Shown here in pieces: positions 8,991 through 19,200 of a stretch of DNA of 64,000 bases. The notes beneath the pieces were generated by a model. The model was not told the origin of the DNA. It ran no database searches and saw only the letters and a program-made list of their open reading frames with translations. Within the stretch, counting starts at the first letter, position 1. Each line of letters opens with the position of its first letter. The DNA is taken from assembly GCF_023555055.1 (NCBI RefSeq), contig NZ_JAMJPL010000007.1:124001-188000 (forward strand), in the 5' to 3' direction. The position numbers and the translations under genes were made by a program. This DNA comes from Marinobacter sp. ATCH36. Lineage in GTDB: Bacteria; Pseudomonadota; Gammaproteobacteria; Pseudomonadales; Oleiphilaceae.

Positions 8991-11369
8991 TCAGCGGCTT
9001 TCGGGTTTACGAATCCAGAACGGCGTTCGTGCTCTCGCCTCGGTTACCAATACGCTATCCCGCTGCCATGCCAGGTGCACTGCGCCTGATGTTGCGGTGT
9101 TCAGTGCACGACTGCCGGCAGAGAGATACCGGCCCACGACATCTGGATGAGGATGCCCAAAGCGATGCCGGTATCCCGCACTGAACAACACAAGATCCGG
9201 CGCCATCTCCCCTACCCATTGCTCTGACGACGACGTTTTGCTGCCATGATGGGGCGCCAGTGCGACCAGAAACCCGGCTTTCTCCTGCCGACGATCAGCG
9301 ACAAAGCGGCTCTCTACCCGTCGGGTAATATCCCCGGGCAGAACCACCTCAACGTCAGATGCGACCGACCTGATTGTGACAACGCATGATGCATCGTTAC
9401 CCTCCACCGTGCCTGGAGTGCGCCATAAGGACAGGTTCAGACTTCCCATAGTGAGGGCAGCGTTCTGAGTACAGGCTTGCGCCTGCACTCCCGAACTGCG
9501 TGGCAGCATGTCTGCTAACCGTTCTGGCTCTCCAGTGATCACCTCGCCCACATCGAAGCTTTCAAACAACAGCGGCAACCCGCCAGCATGGTCACTATCA
9601 CCATGGCTGATAATCAGCGTATCAATACGGCGGACCCCCAATTCTCTGAGGTTGGGTATCAATACCGAATCAACTGCAGAATACACACCCTCGAGCGCCG
9701 GGCCAGTATCGTAAACAAGCACCCGGTCCTGATCCCGAACCATAACTGAAAGCCCCTGACCAACATCCCACACCCAGAGTTCCGGCTCGTCCACCGGCGT
9801 ATTCTCAACGCCGGTACGCGGACCGCCGACCAGAACAAAGGCCATCCACAACACCACCAGGCCTGCCGCTGTCCTGCGAAATCCACGAAAAGGCACCAGC
9901 AACGCCGCCATTACTACAAAGGCCAGCACCAGCAGTGCTGGAACGCCCGGGGCCGGCATAGCGATTTCACCCTCAGCCAGCCATGCCAGCCCTTGCCAAA
10001 GCACGCCAAACACCATGTCAAAAACATGGATAACAAAAGCGTCCGCCAGCGGGGAAATCGCCATGATTAGCGCGCCGACCACCAAAGCGGGCATCACCAC
10101 CAACGATACCAGAGGTATGGCAAACAGGTTGGCGACAAAGCCGGTCAGGACCTGGGACTGCCCAAGCACTTCCAGAATTGGCCACAGGGCAGCGAAAACA
10201 GCAATCTGAGCCAGTACCAGGCCCTGAAGCCACCCTGCCTGGCGCAAACGGAGGCTGAAGAGCAGCACGAGAACCGAAACCGCACCGAAGGAAAGCCAGA
10301 AACCCTGGTCCAGTGGCGAGAACGGGTCCGTCAACAACACCAGAAACAGCGCGCCCAGCAGACCTGTGAATGCTCCGGTTTTCCGTGCACCCAATAGAAC
10401 CCAGCCCGCGATAACAACCATGATCAGCGCTCGCCGGGTGGGTACGGAAAATCCGGCTGCAAGCGCATAAGCGAGGCTGGCAAGGGACACACAGAAAAAG
10501 ACTGTCCTTCGTAGCCTGCCAGGCGACACCCGTCCCTGTGGCAGCAAGAGCAGAAACCGCCGGCAGACAAAGCCTGCGCCAGCGGCAACCAACCCCAGGT
10601 GCAGCCCTGAAATAGCCACCAGGTGAATGGTTCCGGTCGCTTTTAGAACGTCCCAGTGTTTGGGCTCCATGTGGCCGCGGTAACCAATCATCAGCGAGGT
10701 AATCAGCGGGAAATACCGGGCAGTGGCCAATCTTTCCGAGGTCGCCCGGACCAGGCCATTGCGCCAGCGGAAGTAGCGACAATCCAAGCGGCATGCGAAG
10801 CCAGTGTCCGGGACCAGGTCACGGATGGTTCCGATGGCGCCGAAGCCTTTGCGGAACAGCCAGGATTCGTATCGAAAACCCACCGGGTTTACCGAACCAT
10901 GGGGACGCTTGAGAACCACCTTCAGCCTCAGGCGTTGAGGAATGCTGGTTGTTGCCTCATCGCCATACCAGGCAAGACGCAGCTTCCGTGGCATCTCTGA
11001 CGGATCCGGCGCCTTGGCAGCTTCCGGCGGATACCAACGTTCAACACAGAACGTAAAACGGACGCTGCTGAAACTGCCGGCGGAGGGCACACCACAGAGA
11101 TAGCCAGACACTTCAAGAGCCTGTCCTTCCAGGCTGGCGGGAAGTGTGGATTGTTGACGTGCCTCGGCATTCCAAGCTGCCCAGAGCATACCGGCCAGAC
11201 TGCCTGCAACCAAAACCGCCGTGGTTTTTGCCACTGTCGACGCTGCAGCCATCATCGCGACAAACAGGATTACCACTGCGACAATCAGCCACTGCAGAGG
11301 TGGCAAGACCGCAAGGCTATACAGTAAGATAACGCCGCAGGCGAAGCCTGCTAGGCCAACCCTGGCCAT
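8991..11369 (-). CDS. comEC: DNA internalization-related competence protein ComEC/Rec2
   Basis: Polytopic inner-membrane protein thought to form the channel for transforming single-stranded DNA. Domain order is an N-terminal DUF4131 OB-like domain, a many-helix Competence domain (HLVAISGLHLGLVAAG is the hallmark) and a C-terminal metallo-beta-lactamase-like domain with ISHGDSDHAGG and LAPHHGSKTSS. I place the start at the ATG beginning MARVGLAGF, preceded by GGAAG at good spacing. The reading frame stays open for 49 more codons upstream, but those overlap the divergent DUF2062 gene. From this start the protein has 792 residues. Confidence 0.92.
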   Translation of the reverse strand: MARVGLAGFACGVILLYSLAVLPPLQWLIVAVVILFVAMMAAASTVAKTTAVLVAGSLAGMLWAAWNAEARQQSTLPASLEGQALEVSGYLCGVPSAGSFSSVRFTFCVERWYPPEAAKAPDPSEMPRKLRLAWYGDEATTSIPQRLRLKVVLKRPHGSVNPVGFRYESWLFRKGFGAIGTIRDLVPDTGFACRLDCRYFRWRNGLVRATSERLATARYFPLITSLMIGYRGHMEPKHWDVLKATGTIHLVAISGLHLGLVAAGAGFVCRRFLLLLPQGRVSPGRLRRTVFFCVSLASLAYALAAGFSVPTRRALIMVVIAGWVLLGARKTGAFTGLLGALFLVLLTDPFSPLDQGFWLSFGAVSVLVLLFSLRLRQAGWLQGLVLAQIAVFAALWPILEVLGQSQVLTGFVANLFAIPLVSLVVMPALVVGALIMAISPLADAFVIHVFDMVFGVLWQGLAWLAEGEIAMPAPGVPALLVLAFVVMAALLVPFRGFRRTAAGLVVLWMAFVLVGGPRTGVENTPVDEPELWVWDVGQGLSVMVRDQDRVLVYDTGPALEGVYSAVDSVLIPNLRELGVRRIDTLIISHGDSDHAGGLPLLFESFDVGEVITGEPERLADMLPRSSGVQAQACTQNAALTMGSLNLSLWRTPGTVEGNDASCVVTIRSVASDVEVVLPGDITRRVESRFVADRRQEKAGFLVALAPHHGSKTSSSEQWVGEMAPDLVLFSAGYRHRFGHPHPDVVGRYLSAGSRALNTATSGAVHLAWQRDSVLVTEARARTPFWIRKPESR

Positions 11370-11463
11370 AAAACTTCCGGACAATCCTTGTCCTCCTGGT
11401 AGTGAGTTCTCTCCGGGACCGCGAATTCCCGGAACCATCATTCTGAGCAGGCAGAACTTCCCG

Positions 11464-12015
11464 ATGCCAAAGAAGTTCATGAAACGGTATCTACCATCGC
11501 CGGAAAAGGTGCGCAAGATCGAATCATTGCGCTTCTTCGGCGATATCCTTCATGAACCCAACCTGTGGCACATTAACCGGCACAGCGTTGCCCGAGCGTT
11601 TCTCGTGGGCATTTTCATGGCCTTTATTCCCATGCCCTTCCAGATGCTCGCAGCGGCTTGTTTTGCCATCTGGTTCAACGCCAACCTGCCACTGTCAGTG
11701 GTACTGGTCTGGGTCAGCAATCCGCTGACCATGCCCCCCATGTTTTACTTCAACTACAAAATCGGAGCATGGATTCTCGACCGGCCGGTGCTGAATTTCG
11801 AGTTCCAGCTGTCCTGGTCCTGGCTCAGTGGGCGCCTCCTGGACATCGGCATTCCCCTGTACCTGGGCTCGCTGATGGTAGCTACCCTGTCGGCATGCTT
11901 GGCATACCTGATCATCCAGTTTCTTTGGCGTCGCAAAGTTCGTTCTGACTGGCAGGAGCGCGGGTCATCGGGCACTCGTATCCGACGGCGTAATAGAGAT
12001 AGTCAAAGCTCCTGA
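11464..12015 (+). CDS. DUF2062 domain inner-membrane protein
   Basis: A 183-residue protein starting MPKKFMKRYLPS. It contains the DUF2062 pattern: a basic N-terminus, then the helix HSVARAFLVGIFMAFIP, the motif WVSNPLTMPPMFYFNYKIG and a C-terminal helix with a basic tail. Family members are small membrane proteins of unknown function. I chose the ATG at 11464 by family N-terminus; the frame is open upstream but that region belongs to divergent comEC. Its 3' end overlaps the lolD 3' end by 13 bases in convergent orientation. The same neighbour order is found in Pseudomonas. Confidence 0.85.
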   Translation: MPKKFMKRYLPSPEKVRKIESLRFFGDILHEPNLWHINRHSVARAFLVGIFMAFIPMPFQMLAAACFAIWFNANLPLSVVLVWVSNPLTMPPMFYFNYKIGAWILDRPVLNFEFQLSWSWLSGRLLDIGIPLYLGSLMVATLSACLAYLIIQFLWRRKVRSDWQERGSSGTRIRRRNRDSQSS

Positions 12016-12713
12016 GACAACTCTCCCTGCTCCAGCCGCAGAACCCGCCCGAGGCTTCTGGCCATTTTCATGTCATGGGTAACCAGCACAAATGCAATAC
12101 CAATCTGATCCCGCAGTGACTCGATAAGGTCACGAACTCCTTCCCCGGTCTGTTCGTCCAGATTACCTGTCGGCTCGTCCATCAGCACACATTCAGGCTC
12201 ATTCACCAATGCGCGGGCAATGGCAACACGCTGGCGCTCTCCGCCGGACAATTCACCGGGCTTGTGAGCCAGGCGGTGGCCCAGGCCAACACGCTCAAGT
12301 ATCGCACTTGCCTTGGTCGCGGCCGGCTTCATGCCGACTCCGCCAAGGGCACAGGGCATCATGACGTTCTCCAACGCCGAAAACTCGGGAAGCAAGTGGT
12401 GAAACTGATACACAAACCCCAGGTGACGGTTACGGAAGCGAGCCCGCCCGGCCTCGCTCATGCGGTGGATATCCTGACCACAGATCTCAATATGACCGGA
12501 GGAGGGTTTATCCAGGCCACCCAGCAGGTTCAGCAGGGTTGTCTTCCCGGCGCCACTGCTACCAACAATGCCGACCGTTTCCCCGGCCGATATCTGCAAA
12601 GAAATATCCGAGAAAATGGTGAGCTTGCCGGGGCCTTCGTTGTAGGTGCGCGTGACCTTGTCACAAGCGATCACCAGCGGCTTGTCACTGTTCAGGGTTG
12701 TCGAATCACTCAT
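12003..12713 (-). CDS. lolD: lipoprotein-releasing ABC transporter ATP-binding subunit
   Basis: ATPase of the Lol machine that extracts lipoproteins from the inner membrane for transfer to LolA. Walker A is GSSGAGKTT, the signature [15 protein letters not shown] and Walker [14 protein letters not shown]; the LolD-typical [19 protein letters not shown] is present. I start it at the ATG giving MSDSTTLNS, which has GGAGG ten bases upstream and overlaps the lolC stop by 8 bases; the frame stays open a further 12 codons into lolC. The protein has 236 residues. Confidence 0.94.
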   Translation of the reverse strand: MSDSTTLNSDKPLVIACDKVTRTYNEGPGKLTIFSDISLQISAGETVGIVGSSGAGKTTLLNLLGGLDKPSSGHIEICGQDIHRMSEAGRARFRNRHLGFVYQFHHLLPEFSALENVMMPCALGGVGMKPAATKASAILERVGLGHRLAHKPGELSGGERQRVAIARALVNEPECVLMDEPTGNLDEQTGEGVRDLIESLRDQIGIAFVLVTHDMKMARSLGRVLRLEQGELSQEL

Positions 12714-13947
12714 AACGCAAAGCCTCCGCCGGATCGACGCGAGATGCACGCCACGCCGGATAAATCGTTGCCAGCAGGCTTAGCGCAAGGCCGGAACCGC
12801 TGATAATCCACACATCCTGCCACTGCAGCTGGGAGGGCAGATAACTGATGAAGTACACATCCGCGCTGAGGAACTGGTGCCCCATGAAAGCCTCCAGCCA
12901 GGCAATGAAACCACTGATGTTATAGGCGCCGAACACGCCAAGAGCCGTACCCACGATGGTGCCGGTAATACCGATAACAGCGCCCTGGACAATAAAAATG
13001 CGCATGATTCGGCCCGGGGTGGCGCCCATTGTGCGTAATATGGCGATGTCAGCCGTTTTGTCAGTCACCACCATTACCAGGGTCGAGACGATGTTGAACG
13101 CCGCCACCGCAACGATAAACATCAGCAGCAGGCCGATCATGGTTTTCTCCATGCGAATGGCCTGAAACAGATTGCCATGGGTACGCGTCCAGTCCGAAAT
13201 GTAATGACGCCCACTGAGCTCCGTCGCAGCTTCTCTTGCCACCTGTGGAGCCTTGAACAGGTCATCCACCAGCAAACGAACGCCCTCGGCTTTGCCTCCG
13301 GTGCGCATCAGCTTGGAAGCATCGTCCATGTGAACAAGGGTGTAGTTGCCATCAAGCTCCGCACCAACACTGAACACACCTTTGACGGTAAATCGCTTCA
13401 GTCGCGGCAGCACGCCCGCAGGCGTCACGGACGCCTCCGGCAATACCACAGTTACCCGGTCGCCAATCTGTAGGCGGAGTGCAGAGGCCATCAGTTTGCC
13501 GATAATGATGCCGAATTCACCGGACTTAAGGTCATCCAGATTGCCTTCAATCATGTGGTTCTCAATGATTGAGACACTTCGTTCCTGCTCCGGCAGAATG
13601 CCGTTAAGCATAACGCCACGGACTTCACCGCCGCCGGTCACCATGCCCTGCCCCTGAATATAGGGCGCTGCAGCAATCACTGATGGGTGCTGCTCGACGG
13701 TGCGATCAACGTCTTCCCAGTCCTGAATCACGCCGTCCGCCTGAATGGTGGCATGAGGCACCATGCCCAGAATCCGTTGTTTGAGCTCTCGATCAAAGCC
13801 GTTCATCACCGACAGAACGATGATCAGCACCGCGACACCAAGCATCAGGCCGATCATGGAAGTCAGTGATATGAAGGAAATAAAGTGATTACGTCGTTTG
13901 GCTGCGGTATACCGCAAACCAACATACAGTGATAAGGGTCTGAACAT
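12706..13947 (-). CDS. lolC: lipoprotein-releasing ABC transporter permease (LolC/LolF type)
   Basis: A 413-residue membrane protein with the MacB/LolC layout: N-terminal helix around residues 22-48 (SLTSMIGLMLGVAVLIIVLSV), a large periplasmic domain, and three C-terminal helices (residues about 270-400). The periplasmic domain has the LolC hook-like stretch EASVTPAGVLPRLKRF, used to contact LolA. A separate lolE does not follow lolD, so this may be a single permease working as a homodimer (LolF-type), unless a second permease lies elsewhere. It is divergent from the PilZ gene. Confidence 0.9.
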   Translation of the reverse strand: MFRPLSLYVGLRYTAAKRRNHFISFISLTSMIGLMLGVAVLIIVLSVMNGFDRELKQRILGMVPHATIQADGVIQDWEDVDRTVEQHPSVIAAAPYIQGQGMVTGGGEVRGVMLNGILPEQERSVSIIENHMIEGNLDDLKSGEFGIIIGKLMASALRLQIGDRVTVVLPEASVTPAGVLPRLKRFTVKGVFSVGAELDGNYTLVHMDDASKLMRTGGKAEGVRLLVDDLFKAPQVAREAATELSGRHYISDWTRTHGNLFQAIRMEKTMIGLLLMFIVAVAAFNIVSTLVMVVTDKTADIAILRTMGATPGRIMRIFIVQGAVIGITGTIVGTALGVFGAYNISGFIAWLEAFMGHQFLSADVYFISYLPSQLQWQDVWIISGSGLALSLLATIYPAWRASRVDPAEALRYE

Positions 13948-14061
13948 TGGGAGGAGCCTGTCGCTACCTACTGGTCTGTCGAAATTCCTGCCCCGATACG
14001 GAGCGGCAGGAAGCTGCTAAACTTCTATCAGGAAACAATAATAACGCGCTCTGGAGTCCCG

Positions 14062-14649
14062 ATGGCTGCAACGACACCCCACAACGACCCGACGGATATT
14101 CCTTCCGACCGCAGGGACTTTTTCCGTATCAGCGATCATATCGGCCTGGAAATCCGAAAGCTCGGTTCCGATGATGGCGAAAGGGAAAACCCTTTCAATG
14201 GCAGCCACCTGGAAGACCTACGTTCAGAATTCAGACGTCTCGATCAGGATGTCCGGGCACAACTTGCCACCCTGGCAGAGCGAGACCGCCTGCTGACCTC
14301 GCTGCTAAAGTCTCTCAACGGAAAGCTGGATACGCTGGCGCGCATTATGGCCTTTGAGCAAAATCCGTTGCAACCTGAAGACTGGCAAGACGTCACCCTC
14401 AGCGAGGGTGGCCTGTCGTTCCATACGGCAACCAACAGCTTCATGATTGACCAGGTCCTGGCTCTGAGAATGACCCTGCCCCCTGAGTTGTTTCAGCCGG
14501 TTGCGGTTGCCCGGATAATCAACATCGAGCCTGATGGAAGCGGAGGTGCAAGGGTTCACACGGAATTTACGGACATCCATGACAGCGACCGCCAGCAAAT
14601 TGCCCGCCATGTGATGCGCTGGCAGATCCGACAACGGCAAAAAGAATAA
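14062..14649 (+). CDS. PilZ domain protein
   Basis: A 195-residue soluble protein. The N-terminal segment has the c-di-GMP-binding RxxxR-type motif in RRDFFRI (residues 17-23). The second PilZ motif appears as VTLSEGGLSFHT (consensus D/NxSxxG) about 95 residues later, separated by a helical region (residues about 50-95, Leu/Arg-rich). Such proteins act as c-di-GMP effectors. It sits divergently beside lolC, as a PilZ gene does in Pseudomonas. The long insert between motifs is unusual for a simple PilZ domain, so the binding competence is not certain. Confidence 0.75.
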   Translation: MAATTPHNDPTDIPSDRRDFFRISDHIGLEIRKLGSDDGERENPFNGSHLEDLRSEFRRLDQDVRAQLATLAERDRLLTSLLKSLNGKLDTLARIMAFEQNPLQPEDWQDVTLSEGGLSFHTATNSFMIDQVLALRMTLPPELFQPVAVARIINIEPDGSGGARVHTEFTDIHDSDRQQIARHVMRWQIRQRQKE

Positions 14650-14741
14650 ACCGTCCACAAATCACCGAATCCGGGCTGACTTTTGTTAGTCTTTGTCAGA
14701 TATTACGTTTTATCAATGCGATACCAGGGAGCAATCCAGTG

Positions 14742-15044
14742 ATGAAAAAACGCACAATGAAAGCAGTCTGTGCAGCCACCGCCCTCATGGCGATGGGACC
14801 GTTCGCCACGGTTGTCGCCGAAGAAGTACGAGTGCCGGTGATGTCTCAGGCCGAACGCAGCGCCGAGGCAAACCTGCCCCGCACCGGGATGAGTCAGTCC
14901 AGCGTTCGCGATGGCTGGGGCAGTCCGCTGAACGCCATGGGGCCGGTGGGTGATCCGCCAATTTCCCAGTGGCACTACGATGATTTTGTTGTGTATTTCG
15001 AGAGTGACAGGGTCATTCATGCCGTGCTGAAGCCCCGACGTTGA
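14742..15044 (+). CDS. small exported protein, unknown function
   Basis: About 100 residues. It begins with MKKRTMKAVCAATALMAMGPFATVVAE, cut short here as a typical Sec signal peptide cleaved near residue 27. The mature part ends with a strand-rich segment (PPISQWHYDDFVVYFESDRVIHAV, abbreviated) of the kind seen in short BamE/SmpA-like or phosphodiesterase-annotated periplasmic proteins of pseudomonads; I do not recognise a specific family. GGGAG lies upstream of both a GTG (14739) and the ATG chosen. It stands alone between the PilZ gene and aguA. Confidence 0.7.
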   Translation: MKKRTMKAVCAATALMAMGPFATVVAEEVRVPVMSQAERSAEANLPRTGMSQSSVRDGWGSPLNAMGPVGDPPISQWHYDDFVVYFESDRVIHAVLKPRR

Positions 15045-15121
15045 AAAATCGTTCAAATATGTCCTGACGCAACCTCGCCTGTTCGTTAGAATGTCGGTTT
15101 TTGCAGAAAGGTGTTCGCAAC

Positions 15122-16174
15122 TTGACTTCCAGACCTGTGATGCCCGCAGAGTGGGCACCCCAAAGTGCCGTAATGCTGACCTGGCCCCATCCGGGAACCG
15201 ACTGGAGTGGCAGCCTCGCCGAGGTAGAGCCGGTCTTCCTCGACATTGCACAGGCCGTGCTCCGTTTCGAGCACGTTGTTCTCAGTTGTGAACACGTGGT
15301 TCGCTTACAGGAACTGGAACGGGATCTCAACGACTATGCACAGGAACAGGACCTGCCTGGCCGTGTCGTAGCGGTACCCGCTCCTGCCAACGATACCTGG
15401 GCGCGTGACCATGGTCCCATCGCCATTTCCGGCGGAGACGGCCCTGAATTGCTGGATTTTCGCTTCAACGCCTGGGGCAACAAGTTTCCCTGGGAAAAAG
15501 ACGACGCCCTCAATCGCCATCTGGCGAATTTCAGTAGCTTTGGCGACACTCAGTTAGTGCCGGTACAGTTCGTACTTGAGGGTGGTTCCATCGAATCCGA
15601 TGGTCAGGGCACACTGTTGACCACCAGCGAATGCCTGCTGACCCCATCCCGCAATCCCTCCATGGACCGTGCTGGCATCGAGCACCTGCTCGGGGAGACG
15701 CTGGGGGCCGATCGGATTCTGTGGCTTAACCACGGCTATCTGGCCGGGGACGACACCGACAGCCATATCGATACTCTCGCCCGTTTCTGCGCGGCGGATC
15801 ATATCTGCTATGTGGCCTGCCCTGATGTCAGCGATGAGCATTACAGCGCCCTCGCGGCCATGGAAGAAGAACTGCAACAGTTCCACCAGGCCAATGGCCA
15901 GCCGTACAGGCTGACACCGTTACCCTGGCCCGATGCCATCTACGGCGATGACGGCGAGCGCCTGCCGGCGACCTATGCCAATTTCCTGATCATCAACGGC
16001 GCAGTTCTGGTACCGGTCTACGGAGTCCCCCAGGATGAAGACGCGCTGACAGTCCTGAGCGGCCTTTTCCCCGAGCGGGAAATTATTCCGGTGAACTGCC
16101 GCCCGCTGATCACGCAGCATGGCAGCCTTCATTGCGTCACCATGCAGATACCCGCAGGAGTTGTGCAGGCATGA
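15122..16174 (+). CDS. aguA: agmatine deiminase
   Basis: Peptidyl-arginine-deiminase-fold enzyme that converts agmatine to N-carbamoylputrescine. Conserved elements are NDTWARDHGP (substrate Asp), HIDTLARF (catalytic His-x-Asp) and, near the C-terminus, GSLHCVTMQIP with the nucleophilic Cys. I place the start at TTG 15122 (N-terminus MTSRPVMPAEW), with AAAGG ten bases upstream; TTG 15101 and ATG 15140 are alternatives. It is coupled by a 4-base overlap to the carbamoylputrescine amidase gene, which completes the pathway to putrescine. Confidence 0.92.
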   Translation: MTSRPVMPAEWAPQSAVMLTWPHPGTDWSGSLAEVEPVFLDIAQAVLRFEHVVLSCEHVVRLQELERDLNDYAQEQDLPGRVVAVPAPANDTWARDHGPIAISGGDGPELLDFRFNAWGNKFPWEKDDALNRHLANFSSFGDTQLVPVQFVLEGGSIESDGQGTLLTTSECLLTPSRNPSMDRAGIEHLLGETLGADRILWLNHGYLAGDDTDSHIDTLARFCAADHICYVACPDVSDEHYSALAAMEEELQQFHQANGQPYRLTPLPWPDAIYGDDGERLPATYANFLIINGAVLVPVYGVPQDEDALTVLSGLFPEREIIPVNCRPLITQHGSLHCVTMQIPAGVVQA

Positions 16175-17094
16175 CCCGCCCTACCCCGGCCGGTGCTCTG
16201 GCCATTGCCGCCATTCAACAGCCATGCGACGCCAACAAGGAAAGCAGCCTGGCCACCAGTGATCGACTGGTCCGGCAAGCCGCCAGCGACGGCGCTCAGT
16301 TGGTGGTGCTGCAGGAATTGCACGCCACGCTGTATTTCTGCCAGACCGAAGACACCTCGGTGTTCGAACTGGCCGAACCCATCCCCGGGCCCACCAGCGA
16401 CCGTCTGTCAGCCCTGGCAGCGGAACTGGGAATTGTGCTGGTAGGGTCGATCTTCGAACGTCGGATGAACGGGGTCTATCACAACACCGCTGTTGTTTTT
16501 GAACGGGATGGCACCATTGCCGGCCTTTACCGCAAGATGCATATCCCGGACGACCCCGGGTTTTACGAGAAGTTCTACTTCACCCCCGGCGATGCCACTT
16601 GTAACGATGGTGCCAGCGGGTTTACCCCGATCGATACCTCCGTTGGCCGCCTGGGTGTACTGGTATGCTGGGACCAGTGGTACCCCGAAGCCGCCCGCCT
16701 GATGGCCCTGGCAGGCGCTGAAGTGCTGATCTACCCCACTGCTATCGGCTGGGATATCACCGACGACCCGGACGAACAGGCTCGCCAGCTGGACGCCTGG
16801 GTAACGGTCCAGCGCGGCCATGCCGTGGCCAACAACCTGCCCGTTATCGCCCCCAACCGGGTAGGAACCGAACCGGACCCCTCGGGTCAGTCGGATGGTA
16901 TCCGCTTCTGGGGCAACAGCTTCATCTGTGGCGCCCAGGGCGAATTCCTGGCGCGAGCCGATGATCACTCTGAAACCATTCTGTCCGCATTCATTAACCG
17001 CTCACGCAGTGAATCGATTCGACGCATCTGGCCGTATTTCAGGGACCGGCGCATCGACGCCTATGGCGACATTCTCAAGCGGGTTAGGGACTGA
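16171..17094 (+). CDS. aguB: N-carbamoylputrescine amidase
   Basis: Carbon-nitrogen hydrolase (nitrilase superfamily) that releases putrescine, ammonia and CO2 from N-carbamoylputrescine. The Glu-Lys-Cys triad is visible: Glu in VLQELHATLYF, Lys in YRKMHIPDDPGFYEKFYF, and Cys in VLVCWDQWYPE. The ATG overlaps the aguA stop (ATGA), which fixes the start and pairs the two enzymes. The protein has 307 residues. Together they give the organism the plant/pseudomonad route from agmatine to putrescine. Confidence 0.93.
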   Translation: MTRPTPAGALAIAAIQQPCDANKESSLATSDRLVRQAASDGAQLVVLQELHATLYFCQTEDTSVFELAEPIPGPTSDRLSALAAELGIVLVGSIFERRMNGVYHNTAVVFERDGTIAGLYRKMHIPDDPGFYEKFYFTPGDATCNDGASGFTPIDTSVGRLGVLVCWDQWYPEAARLMALAGAEVLIYPTAIGWDITDDPDEQARQLDAWVTVQRGHAVANNLPVIAPNRVGTEPDPSGQSDGIRFWGNSFICGAQGEFLARADDHSETILSAFINRSRSESIRRIWPYFRDRRIDAYGDILKRVRD

Positions 17095-17101
17095 GCATTT
17101 C

Positions 17102-18013
17102 ATGAAGAAACTGACAGACACGGTCATCCGTGAACTGAACAGCATACTCCTGGGCAAGGATCATCAGGTACGCCTCGCGCTTTGCGGGCTTTTGGCCAAA
17201 GGCCACCTCCTTATTGAAGATATCCCTGGCATGGGCAAGACCACCCTGTCCCACGCACTGGCCCGGGTCATGGGCCTGAGTTACCAGCGCATTCAGTTCA
17301 CCAACGACCTGTTGCCGGCCGACGTTCTCGGCTTCTCCATGTACGACAAGGAAGCCGGAAGCCTGGTATTCCACCCGGGGCCCATCTTTGCCCAGGTTGT
17401 CCTGGCCGACGAGATCAACCGCGCCTCACCCCGCACCCAGAGTGCACTGCTGGAAGCCATGGAGGAACGGCAGGTTTCCATTGAAGGGGAAACCCGGCCA
17501 CTTCCACACCCGTTCTTTGTGATCGCCACCCAGAACCCCATCGAGCAGGGTGGCACTTATCCGCTGCCGGAATCCCAGCTTGACCGGTTCCTGATGCGCA
17601 TCCGGCTCGGCTACCCCGATCCCCGCGCTGAGCGGGAACTGCTGGAAGGCGAAGACCGGCGAACCATGACTGACCGCCTGCAGTCCATTCTGTCCGCGGA
17701 GAACCTGCAGACCCTGCAGGACGCCGTCAACCGGGTGACCACCAGTCCCGCATTGCTGGATTATGTCCAGCGCCTGCTGGAACAGAGCCGAAGCATGCCA
17801 GGGCTGCTCTATGGCCTGTCACCCCGCGCAGGCCTTGGCCTCGTTCGCGCTGCCAGAGCCTGGGCGCTGATGGACGGCCGCCATCACGTATTGCCGGATG
17901 ATATCCAGGCCGTATTTCCCGCAGTTGCAGAACACCGCCTGGAACAGGGAGAATCCGGTAAGAGCGCTGAACGAATCAGGCAACTTCTGACCTCTGTATC
18001 TGTCATTGAATAA
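17102..18013 (+). CDS. MoxR family AAA+ ATPase
   Basis: A 303-residue ATPase. It contains Walker A DIPGMGKTT, the MoxR stretch QFTNDLLPADVLG, Walker B VVLADEINRASPRTQSALLEAMEE (shortened: LADEINRA), sensor 1 IATQNPIEQGGTYPLPE and the C-terminal lid domain. MoxR ATPases act as chaperones, normally with DUF58 and VWA-domain partners encoded beside them. Here the next gene is trxB and none of those partners is present. The start was taken at ATG 17102, 7 bases after aguB, with AGGGA upstream; the open frame extends into aguB. Confidence 0.9.
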   Translation: MKKLTDTVIRELNSILLGKDHQVRLALCGLLAKGHLLIEDIPGMGKTTLSHALARVMGLSYQRIQFTNDLLPADVLGFSMYDKEAGSLVFHPGPIFAQVVLADEINRASPRTQSALLEAMEERQVSIEGETRPLPHPFFVIATQNPIEQGGTYPLPESQLDRFLMRIRLGYPDPRAERELLEGEDRRTMTDRLQSILSAENLQTLQDAVNRVTTSPALLDYVQRLLEQSRSMPGLLYGLSPRAGLGLVRAARAWALMDGRHHVLPDDIQAVFPAVAEHRLEQGESGKSAERIRQLLTSVSVIE

Positions 18014-18985
<972 letters not shown>

Positions 18986-19045
18986 CTGAAATCAGGGAAT
19001 TTATTCAGGGAACGCTAAAGCGCGGGCAACTCCAAGGCCTGAAAA

Positions 19046-19151
19046 GGCAGGTGGGACCGGGTGTCTGAAACTGTGCGGAGCCATGGATGGCGGAGCCCAA
19101 GCGCCACAGGGATGTGCTTGAGCGTGTTTCAGACACCCGGTTCCATCTGCC
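19046..19151. repeat. REP/BIME-like palindromic intergenic element
   Basis: Two 26-base arms (19046-19071 and 19126-19151) are inverted copies. The inner 16 bases, ACCGGGTGTCTGAAAC, match perfectly, and only two positions further out differ, both compatible with G-U pairing in RNA. The 54-base centre holds two smaller dyads, GCCATGGATGGC and CAAGC...GCTTG, so the whole folds into a cruciform-like shape. It fills the gap between trxB and aat and shows no T-run. I found no second copy in the window. Confidence 0.8.
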
Positions 19152-19200
19152 GACATCCCCGAGGTCGAAATTTAAAGGTAACCACAAAAGCCGGACCCGC

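Noticed and set aside
11370..11516. 49-codon N-terminal extension of comEC
   Set aside because: It overlaps the start of the divergent DUF2062 gene, and a better ribosome-binding site precedes the ATG at 11369.
14650..14741. possible terminator or small RNA after the PilZ gene
   Set aside because: No convincing stem or T-run could be drawn.
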